A stretch of DNA of 5,412 nucleotides from the NCBI GenBank assembly GCA_031376455.1, contig JANMDU010000148.1, forward strand, positions 1-5,412. The letters are read 5' to 3'. The notes below the pieces were generated by a model. That model was given only the letters and a program-made list of their open reading frames with translations. It did not search any database and was not told the origin of the DNA. Origin of the DNA: JANMDU01 sp031376455 (GTDB lineage Bacteria > Pseudomonadota > Gammaproteobacteria > Burkholderiales > Burkholderiaceae_C). The position numbers were made by a program, and so were the translations under genes. Shown here piece after piece: positions 1 through 5,412 of this stretch. Each line of letters opens with the position of its first letter. Position 1 is the stretch's first letter.

Positions 1-108
1 ATCGCTGGCAGCAGCCTTGGGCACGCCTGCGCCCCTGAGCTGCTCAAGCAATGTTTCGACGGGTTTCTTGAGTTCGTTTGCAAACTCGGAGACTGTGGTG
101 TTTGACAT
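1..108 (-). CDS. infB: Translation initiation factor IF-2, N-terminal fragment (cut by window edge)
   Basis: IF-2 is the GTPase that brings initiator fMet-tRNA to the 30S subunit and promotes 70S joining. Only the first 36 codons are present; the rest, including the GTPase domain, lies beyond position 1. The visible peptide begins MSNTTVSEFANELKKPVETL and continues with LEQLRGAGVPKAA, which matches the small helical IF2_N domain found at the start of betaproteobacterial IF-2. The ATG at 108-106 was chosen because it starts exactly at the conserved MS-TTV-EFANELKKP block. It lies 21 bases after the nusA stop codon. No strong Shine-Dalgarno sequence precedes it (only a GGAAA about a dozen bases upstream), so translation may depend partly on coupling to nusA. 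Gene order rimP-nusA-infB supports the call. Confidence 0.93.
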   Translation of the reverse strand, partial: MSNTTVSEFANELKKPVETLLEQLRGAGVPKAAASD

Positions 109-129
109 ATGTGAGGGTTTCCATGATCT

Positions 130-1689
130 TTACGCTGCGGCAGCAGGGGAAGCGGGGGCAACGGTGGCAATGCTGTCGCTGCTGGCGTCGTCGGTAAACC
201 AGTGTTCACGCGCTTTCATAATGAGCGCCTTGGCTTCATCCGCGCTCTGGCCGGTGATGTCGGTCAGCTCATCGATAGCCAGATCGGCCAAATCATCGAG
301 CTTGTGTACACCGCCCTGCTCAAGTTTGGCAATCAACTCAGCGGATAGCGGCGCGTTGTTGAATTCAAAGTCATGCAGATTTTGGCTCACTGGCTCTGCA
401 GATTCTTCCTTGGCGATCGCCATGGTCAACAAGGCATCTTTGGCACGAGTGCGCAGCTCATTGATGGTGTCTTCATCGAAGCCTTCCATCTCCAACATTT
501 CTTGCAGCGGCACATAGGCCACCTCTTCAAGCGATGTAAATCCCTCGCTGATCAGCGTATCAGCGATTTCTTCATCCACATCCAGCTTGCTCATAAACAG
601 AGCGCGAATAGAGCCTTGCTCGCCCGCTTGTTTCTCAGCAGACTCATTGGCATCCATGATGTTGATCTTCCAACCAGTCAGCTCAGAGGCTAGGCGCACA
701 TTTTGACCGCCTCGGCCAATCGCAATCGCCAGATTCTCATCATCGACCACCACATCCATCGCATGCTTTTCTTCGTCAACAACGATAGAAGACACATTCG
801 CCGGCGCCAGCGCGCCGATCACAAATTGCGCGGGATCTTCGCTCCAAAGCACGATATCCACGCGCTCGCCACCTAATTCGTTCGTCACTGCGTTCACGCG
901 CGAGCCACGCACACCCACGCACGTGCCAATCGGGTCAACACGTTTGTCGTTGGACAAGACAGCAATCTTGGCACGAGAGCCGCTATCACGCGCGCAGGAT
1001 TTAATTTCTAGCAAGCCTTGCTCAATCTCGGGCACTTCGTTGCGAAACAGCTCTATCATGAATTCTGGCGCGCTGCGCGAAAGAATAATAGGCGCACCGC
1101 GAAGCTCCGTATTGACTTCCATGATCATGGCGCGTACGCGATCACCGGTACGCAAGTTCTCTTTCGAGATCATGTCCGAGCGCTTCAAGCGGCCTTCGAC
1201 GCGCCCGCTCTCCACAATCAAGCCTTCTTTATCAGCGCGCTTAACCGTACCCACAAAAATCTTATCGCCACGGCTCATGAAATCGTTAAGCAAAATCTCG
1301 CGCTCAGCATCGCGGATTTTTTGCAAAATCACTTGCTTAGCCGCCTGAGCACCGATGCGGCCAATCGGCACAGAATCGACCTGCTCTTCAATAAAGTCAC
1401 CCGGCTCAACATCAGTGACGCGATCTAACGCATCCATCAGCATTTCCTCAGCATCAGGGTTTTGCAAGCCCTGATCATCGGGCACAACGAGCCAGCGACG
1501 GAAAGTCTCGTAGTCGCCCGTCTCGCGATCCATCGTGACGCGGATTTCCACCTCGCCATGGCCTTCGTTGGCATAAATCTTTTTACTGGCCTGCGCAAGC
1601 GCTGCCTCCAGCGCGCCAAAGACGGTTTCGCTCTCCACGCTTTTTTCGCGGGAAATCGCTTCGACCAACATCAACATTTCGCGGTTCAT
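130..1689 (-). CDS. nusA: Transcription termination/antitermination factor NusA
   Basis: NusA binds RNA polymerase and nascent RNA, modulating pausing, intrinsic termination and antitermination. The 519-residue product has the full proteobacterial layout: the RNA-polymerase-binding N-terminal domain (about 1-130), an S1 domain (about 138-205), KH1 with the GVRG loop near 259-262 inside a DPIGTCVGVRGSRV block, KH2 with an IGRGG loop near 324-328 followed by QNVRLASELTGW, and two C-terminal acidic repeats (about 362-425 and 445-497). It is somewhat longer than E. coli NusA (495 residues). The excess is mainly an Ala/Ser/Pro-rich tail after residue 500 and a short insertion around residues 42-46. 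The start codon is supported by GAAGGAG seven bases upstream. It sits 44 bases after rimP and 21 bases before infB, consistent with one operon. In E. coli NusA represses its own operon; whether that holds here is inference. Confidence 0.98.
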   Translation of the reverse strand: MNREMLMLVEAISREKSVESETVFGALEAALAQASKKIYANEGHGEVEIRVTMDRETGDYETFRRWLVVPDDQGLQNPDAEEMLMDALDRVTDVEPGDFIEEQVDSVPIGRIGAQAAKQVILQKIRDAEREILLNDFMSRGDKIFVGTVKRADKEGLIVESGRVEGRLKRSDMISKENLRTGDRVRAMIMEVNTELRGAPIILSRSAPEFMIELFRNEVPEIEQGLLEIKSCARDSGSRAKIAVLSNDKRVDPIGTCVGVRGSRVNAVTNELGGERVDIVLWSEDPAQFVIGALAPANVSSIVVDEEKHAMDVVVDDENLAIAIGRGGQNVRLASELTGWKINIMDANESAEKQAGEQGSIRALFMSKLDVDEEIADTLISEGFTSLEEVAYVPLQEMLEMEGFDEDTINELRTRAKDALLTMAIAKEESAEPVSQNLHDFEFNNAPLSAELIAKLEQGGVHKLDDLADLAIDELTDITGQSADEAKALIMKAREHWFTDDASSDSIATVAPASPAAAA

Positions 1690-1696
1690 AGGTTTT

Positions 1697-1703
1697 CTCC
1701 TTC
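1697..1703 (-). promoter_or_regulatory. Shine-Dalgarno sequence of nusA
   Basis: The minus strand reads GAAGGAG here, seven bases before the nusA ATG. It is the only strong, well-placed ribosome binding site seen in this rimP-nusA-infB cluster. It fixes the nusA start and suggests nusA is translated independently of rimP. An AT-rich stretch lies just upstream (1710-1724). Confidence 0.85.
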
Positions 1704-1733
1704 GTCCAGATTTTTAAATAATTCAACGGCTCG

Positions 1734-2342
1734 TTAAACAGTTTTAGGCCTGCGGCCTTTGAAATCAACAATTGGTGCTAATCGAGCGTCTTTGAGTTCG
1801 TCAAGCGAAAAACCCATCACAGTCGCTGGTGCATTGAGTCTTTTCTTCGACACTTTGGCGCCCGGTTTGAGCGGCTTGGCTGCTTCGTTTTCGAGCTCAA
1901 TTTGCCAGCTGCCCGCAACATTTTTGCTGAGTTTGCCTCGGAATTTTTTGCGATTCGCGCTGACAGCTTCTGCGCCATCAGCTACGCCCTTGGCTGCAAC
2001 ATCTGCTCCAATGGCCACCTTGAGCGTCACATCAATCATCTCTCCCTGAAACCGTTCAAAATCCCCTTCGGTCTGCAACGGCCGATCAATGCCAGGCGAT
2101 GCCACTTCCAATCGTTTGTAATCTACATTTTCCACTTCAAGCACGTACTGCAATTGCCTCGTCACGCGCTCGCAATCTTCGACAGCAATAAGCTGCTCTT
2201 CTTGAGCTTCATTCAAGTCAGAAACCCAAGGATGATCAATCGTGATTCGCAGCAGCCCGCCCGCTGAGCGTTCGATCTCAACGAGTTCATAACCGAGACC
2301 CGTGACGGTTTGGCTGACTGTGGTTTGCAAATTGGCGGACAT
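1734..2342 (-). CDS. rimP: Ribosome maturation factor RimP
   Basis: RimP assists late assembly of the 30S ribosomal subunit. The 202-residue product starts MSANLQTTVSQTVTGLGYEL and carries the typical N-terminal domain with VEIERSAGGLLRITID (residues 21-36), VEDCERVTRQLQ (54-65) and the hallmark RLEVASPGIDRPL (77-89). The C-terminal SH3-like domain contains RKKFRGKL, KVSKKRL and ELKDARLAPIVDFKGR (182-197). It is longer than E. coli RimP (about 150 residues); the extra length is mostly around residues 109-170, as in other Burkholderiales RimP as I recall them. The ATG at 2342 is forced by an in-frame TGA nine bases upstream with no start codon between. No Shine-Dalgarno sequence lies at normal distance; a GAGGGG is 17 bases upstream. 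The first gene of the rimP-nusA-infB cluster. Confidence 0.96.
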   Translation of the reverse strand: MSANLQTTVSQTVTGLGYELVEIERSAGGLLRITIDHPWVSDLNEAQEEQLIAVEDCERVTRQLQYVLEVENVDYKRLEVASPGIDRPLQTEGDFERFQGEMIDVTLKVAIGADVAAKGVADGAEAVSANRKKFRGKLSKNVAGSWQIELENEAAKPLKPGAKVSKKRLNAPATVMGFSLDELKDARLAPIVDFKGRRPKTV

Positions 2343-2396
2343 GTCTGTTCAAAAGCACACCCCTCAGTGACACCAGAACGAAAAGCGTTCGGGCAT

Positions 2397-2427
2397 AAAA
2401 AAACGGGCGTTTGGCAAAACGCCCGTT
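2397..2427 (-). terminator. Intrinsic terminator between alkB and rimP
   Basis: On the minus strand an 11-bp perfect stem (AACGGGCGTTT pairing with AAACGCCCGTT, arms at 2417-2427 and 2402-2412) closes a TGCC loop and runs into seven consecutive T residues (2403-2397). There is no T run on the plus-strand side, so it acts for minus-strand transcription only. It starts 30 bases after the alkB stop codon and ends 54 bases before the rimP start, so it should end transcripts coming from alkB. A candidate promoter lies upstream of it, in which case it would also sit in the rimP leader. Confidence 0.88.
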
Positions 2428-2443
2428 GGGGTGTAATGCTTTG

Positions 2444-2473
2444 ATTATAAAGGCTTTTCAGACGGTTTGTCGC
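2444..2473 (-). promoter_or_regulatory. Candidate sigma-70 promoter for rimP-nusA-infB
   Basis: The minus strand has a perfect TATAAT at 2449-2444. It is preceded after 18 bases by GCGACA at 2473-2468, which matches four of the six -35 consensus bases. The predicted start is near 2437, only about ten bases before the terminator hairpin. The -35 lies inside the end of alkB and the -10 just after its stop codon. The perfect -10 and intergenic position support it, but the weak -35 and the terminator immediately downstream leave it unproven. I see no better promoter between the terminator and rimP. Confidence 0.45.
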
Positions 2474-3537
2474 TGCACAGATGAATTTACCTTGAGTGCT
2501 TCCAGCCTTGGATGCATTAGCGCAAACCACAGCGGCGGAATGGCGGCGAGCAAGATACTGCCGGCATAGCCTGTAGGCAAACGCGGGCCGTGGGGGGTGT
2601 CTTGCAGCGTGGCATAAGGCTTCCAAGCGTGCATATGATGATCAGAATGGCGCTGTAGGTTAACCAGCAGACTGTTGGTGATGATGTGATCGGCATTCCA
2701 AGCGTGCATTTGGCCGAAAGCTTCTCGCTTGCTACCGTCTGCATTGCGCTGCAAGCCGTAGTGCTCAATGTAGTTAACCAGCTCTAAAAGAATGAACGCG
2801 ACCACAGACTGCAGCAACAGAAAAACTCCTATTTTCATAGCACTCTGCGCAGATTCTATGCCGGCTAGCGAGCTAAAAAGCATAAAAAAAGGCATGCAAA
2901 TCATGCCCACCGATGCAATCGCGCTCCACAACAGCGGGCTATTGTGCCAATGGCTGCGCATTTGCTTGATGCGCAGCGCCTCCAAACGCCAGCCGCTCAT
3001 GAAGCCGCCGAACAAGGTACGCGGTAAAAAGCGATAAAAACTCTCGCCGTAGCGCGATGTAGCTGGATCATCAAACGTGGCAGCGCGAGGATGGTGGCCG
3101 CGGTAGTGCTCCACCATGAAGTGCCCATAGCACACGGTTGTCATCAACAACCAACCGCAGAATCGATCTATTCTTGATTTGCTGTGCCCGAGCTCATGTG
3201 CAAAAGTAATGCCCTGCGCCCCAGTCACGTAGCCCACAGAGAAAGCAACGCCTAAAACGACCAGCCATTCAGAATTGGCCGCAGCATAGGCACCCAGAGC
3301 AATCAGTCCGATTTGAAGCACGACATAAAGCCGCAACACCCACTGAAAATACCCCCTCGCATCAGCATCGGCTACGGGCGCTGGCGAGCTTTTTGGCATC
3401 ACGGTCTCCAGAAGCGCGAAGCTGAGCCACACAATCAGCGTGGAAAAAAAGGCGTTTTGCGGTGCCACGATCAGCCCCACAGCGCTTAGCGCAGGCAGGA
3501 TCAAAGCAAGAAGAAACCGAAGATCTGAAATTCTCAT
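2458..3537 (-). CDS. alkB: Alkane 1-monooxygenase (AlkB family, membrane non-haem di-iron)
   Basis: AlkB enzymes hydroxylate the terminal carbon of alkanes in the inner membrane, using O2 and electrons from rubredoxin. Numbered from the ATG at 3537 (359 residues), all family motifs are present: HELGHS (114-119), EHYRGHH (143-149) followed by PRAATFDDPATSRYGESFY, NYIEHYGL (255-262), LQRHSDHH (294-301) and the C-terminal LPTGY (320-324). Together these carry the nine histidines expected to bind the two irons. Hydrophobic segments at about 6-25, 30-46, 68-86, 91-110, 202-222 and 236-254 fit the six-helix fold. NYIEHYGL separates it from XylM-type hydroxylases. A TTG at 3555 would add six residues (a 365-residue product); I prefer the ATG, though neither has a clear Shine-Dalgarno sequence. 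No rubredoxin, rubredoxin reductase or regulator gene is in the window. It lies 72 bases after the permease gene and is closed by the terminator at 2397-2427. Actual substrate is not shown; related membrane hydroxylases could prefer other aliphatic compounds. Confidence 0.93.
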   Translation of the reverse strand: MRISDLRFLLALILPALSAVGLIVAPQNAFFSTLIVWLSFALLETVMPKSSPAPVADADARGYFQWVLRLYVVLQIGLIALGAYAAANSEWLVVLGVAFSVGYVTGAQGITFAHELGHSKSRIDRFCGWLLMTTVCYGHFMVEHYRGHHPRAATFDDPATSRYGESFYRFLPRTLFGGFMSGWRLEALRIKQMRSHWHNSPLLWSAIASVGMICMPFFMLFSSLAGIESAQSAMKIGVFLLLQSVVAFILLELVNYIEHYGLQRNADGSKREAFGQMHAWNADHIITNSLLVNLQRHSDHHMHAWKPYATLQDTPHGPRLPTGYAGSILLAAIPPLWFALMHPRLEALKVNSSVQRQTV

Positions 3538-3609
3538 TGTCAGAAGATGCCACAAGTCGAAGAGCGACGGAAGGGTGATTGTCCTAGGAGTTAAGCCGCT
3601 TGCTGCAGT

Positions 3610-5412
3610 TCAGTCCGCCGCTCTGCGCAAAGTGTTCATCACTGGCGTGTTGAGCACCTCTCTCAAACCCCACCAACCCGCCGCGAGAGCCAAAAGTGCG
3701 CCTAAAACACCCGAGACAGGAATAACCCAAACTGCCGCCGTCCAGGTGAACTCAAACACATATTTCGCCAAAGCCCAGCCAACGGCCACGGCCACGATGC
3801 TAGCAAGCACGCCTGCAAGCATGCCCACCCCCGCCAGCTCAGCGCGCTGCACTTGCCGCAAAAGCTGACTTCGTGCCCCCACAGCGCGGAGAATCGCAAA
3901 TTCTCGTGTGCGCGCATCACGCGTAGCCGTCACGGCGGCAAAAAGCACGACCAGTCCCGCGAGCAGCGTGAAGCCAAAAAGAAACTCCACAGCCCGAATC
4001 ACCTGATCGAGCACGCGCTGAACTTGATTGATCGTGAGGCTCATGTCCACATTCGTCACATTGGGGAATTGGCGCACCAGCGCGTTGTCAAAGCCTTTGA
4101 CTTCTGGCGCTTTAAAGGCGCTCATGTAGGTGGCGGGCACTTCAGGCAGCTGGCTCACGGTGTACATCACAAAAAAGTTCGCTCGCATGCTGCCCCAATC
4201 GACCTTGCGCAAGCTAGTGATTTTGCTAGTGACTTGGATGCCGCCAATTTCAAACGTGAGCGAATCGCCCAGTTTGAGGCCTAGGTCTTTCGCAATGCCC
4301 TCTTCCACACTGACGGCGTCTTTTTCTTCTTCCGTCCACTTTCCAGATGACACCACGTTATGAATCGGCTGCTTGGCCGCATGTGAGAGATTGAATTCTC
4401 TGTCCACCAAGCGCTTCGCACGATCATCTTTGAAGTCTTCTGGCATCGTGGCTTTGCCGTTGATCGCCACCAAGCGCCCGCGAATCATCGGAAAATAATC
4501 GTATTTCTTCACGCCTTGCGCTTCAATATTTTTCACAAAATCCGCGCCCTGCTCCGGCATGATGTTGATCACAAAACGATTCGGCGCATCCGGCGGCGTG
4601 GCTTTGCGCCAGCTCGAAATCAAATCTGTACGCAGCAAAACGAGCAACACCAAAGCCAGCAAACCCACCGCCAGGCTACTTACCTGCACCACCGCATAAG
4701 CTGGCCGCGCAGAAATCTGCCGCGTGGCCAAAATCAGCCAACGCGGTGCGGTTTGCTCGTTCACGCTTTTTCTCAAAAGACGGACGGCGACGTAGCTAAG
4801 ACCTGCGAAGATCAAAACCGCCACCAAAAATCCACCCACAGCGATCCCTCCCAGCAACACATCGCGGCTGGCCGCCATGAGCAGCGCTGCAAAGCCGGCG
4901 ATGCCCAGCAACAACACGCCGCCTGATGTCGCTTTCAAACCACCCACATCACGCCGAATCACGCGCAGCGGCGGCACTTGCGCCAACTGCAACACAGGCG
5001 GCAAACCAAACGCTGCCAGCAGCGTCAGCCCCATGCCCAGGCCAAACAAGACGGGCCAAATCGAGGGCGCAGGCAATGCAGATTCCACCAGCCCTGCAAG
5101 CAACAATACAAATCCAAAATGCACCGCAAACCCGAGCAAAACGCCCAAGCCGCTCGCCACCATCCCGACAATTGCAAACTCCAATACATAGCTGGCCGCC
5201 ATGCTCCGCTGTGAGACGCCCAGCACGCGCAGCATCGCGCATTGATCCAAATGCCGCGCCGCAAAGCCTCGCGCTGCGATGGCTACAGCCACTGCGCTCA
5301 ATAGCGCCGAAAGCAGCGCCACCAAATTCAAAAATTTCTCCGCACGATTCAAAGTGCTGCTCATCTCAGGCCGCCCGCCTTCCAGCGATTCGAGCCGCAG
5401 CCCGCGAAACTC
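3610..5412 (-). CDS. ABC transporter permease, YbbP-like with two FtsX domains (N-terminus cut by window edge)
   Basis: This is the integral membrane subunit of a MacB/LolC-type (type VII) ABC exporter; such permeases work with a separate ATPase, which is not in the window. 600 residues are visible and the frame stays open to position 5412. An ATG at 5364 is internal: the codons before it read EFRGLRLESLEGGRPE and run straight into the conserved MSSTLNRAEKFL segment. Counting from that ATG, the first FtsX domain spans about 10-135 with ARHLDQCAMLRVLGVSQR after its first helix. Further helices lie near 147-195 and 225-245. A soluble periplasmic domain covers about 258-440, including DREFNLS and SVEEGIAKDLGLKLGDSLTF and SLRKVDWGSMRANFFV. 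The second FtsX domain is 455-575 with TRDARTREFAILRAVGAR. This two-FtsX layout matches the YbbP family (COG3127), usually about 800-860 residues, so roughly 200-250 residues are missing. E. coli YbbP pairs with YbbA and the esterase TesA; the substrate here is unknown. Confidence 0.9.
   Translation of the reverse strand, partial: EFRGLRLESLEGGRPEMSSTLNRAEKFLNLVALLSALLSAVAVAIAARGFAARHLDQCAMLRVLGVSQRSMAASYVLEFAIVGMVASGLGVLLGFAVHFGFVLLLAGLVESALPAPSIWPVLFGLGMGLTLLAAFGLPPVLQLAQVPPLRVIRRDVGGLKATSGGVLLLGIAGFAALLMAASRDVLLGGIAVGGFLVAVLIFAGLSYVAVRLLRKSVNEQTAPRWLILATRQISARPAYAVVQVSSLAVGLLALVLLVLLRTDLISSWRKATPPDAPNRFVINIMPEQGADFVKNIEAQGVKKYDYFPMIRGRLVAINGKATMPEDFKDDRAKRLVDREFNLSHAAKQPIHNVVSSGKWTEEEKDAVSVEEGIAKDLGLKLGDSLTFEIGGIQVTSKITSLRKVDWGSMRANFFVMYTVSQLPEVPATYMSAFKAPEVKGFDNALVRQFPNVTNVDMSLTINQVQRVLDQVIRAVEFLFGFTLLAGLVVLFAAVTATRDARTREFAILRAVGARSQLLRQVQRAELAGVGMLAGVLASIVAVAVGWALAKYVFEFTWTAAVWVIPVSGVLGALLALAAGWWGLREVLNTPVMNTLRRAAD

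Noticed and set aside
17..1428. Several plus-strand open frames of 100-166 codons opposite nusA and the infB start
   Set aside because: They lie entirely antisense to strongly conserved genes, encode low-complexity Ser/Ala- or His/Leu-rich peptides with no recognisable family, and reflect the codon bias of the true strand.
1690..1733. Possible internal promoter or boxA-like antitermination site between rimP and nusA
   Set aside because: The AT-rich stretch has no convincing -35/-10 pair and no clear match to a boxA sequence.
2376..2390. Small hairpin GAACG-loop-CGTTC in the rimP leader
   Set aside because: Only five base pairs with no T run following; too weak to call as a terminator or structured RNA on its own.
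2390..2425. Possible antiterminator: the terminator 5' arm (minus CGGGCGT, 2425-2419) could also pair with ATGCCCG at 2396-2390
   Set aside because: The competing partner is transcribed after the T run, so it cannot form in time to prevent termination, and it is shorter than the 11-bp terminator stem.
3538..3609. Possible promoter or terminator between the permease gene and alkB
   Set aside because: No stem followed by a T run and no hexamer pair with acceptable matches and spacing was visible in these 72 bases.
4516..5214. Plus-strand open frames rich in Gln, His, Arg and Pro opposite the permease
   Set aside because: Their composition is what results from reading Leu/Ala/Val-rich membrane codons backwards; the permease frame is open throughout and matches a known family.

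Overview
The window looks like chromosomal DNA from a betaproteobacterium, most likely Burkholderiales and close to Comamonadaceae. The support is the residue-level character of NusA (N-terminus MNREMLMLVEAISREK, the block around ERVDIVLWSEDPAQFVIGAL), the long RimP with its extended C-terminal half, and the IF2 N-terminus. This placement rests on remembered family sequences, not on a search. Base composition looks moderate by eye for that group. No mobile element, CRISPR array, tRNA or rRNA is visible.

All genes lie on the minus strand, so in transcription order the window reads from high to low coordinates. (1) 5412-3610: the C-terminal 600 residues of a large two-FtsX-domain ABC transporter permease of the YbbP type; its N-terminus and any partner ATPase lie outside the window. 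(2) 3537-2458: a complete membrane di-iron alkane 1-monooxygenase (AlkB family) with all histidine motifs. (3) 2457-2343: a 115-base spacer holding an intrinsic terminator and, upstream of it, a good candidate sigma-70 promoter. (4) 2342-1: the conserved rimP-nusA-infB cluster, with RimP and NusA complete and only the first 36 codons of infB.

rimP, nusA and infB form the usual operon coupling 30S subunit maturation, transcription elongation/termination and translation initiation. The spacing is tight: 44 bases from rimP to nusA and 21 from nusA to infB. The alkane monooxygenase and permease are not part of that module; the terminator separates them from it. They may be co-transcribed with each other (72 bases apart), but nothing in the sequence proves a functional link.

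Most of the window is ordinary core genome, and I do not see an undescribed multi-gene system. The parts most worth a second look are the rimP leader, where promoter, terminator, a 10-codon upstream ORF and a badly placed Shine-Dalgarno-like sequence are packed into about 110 bases, and the placement of an intact AlkB, with no visible rubredoxin partner, next to a housekeeping operon.
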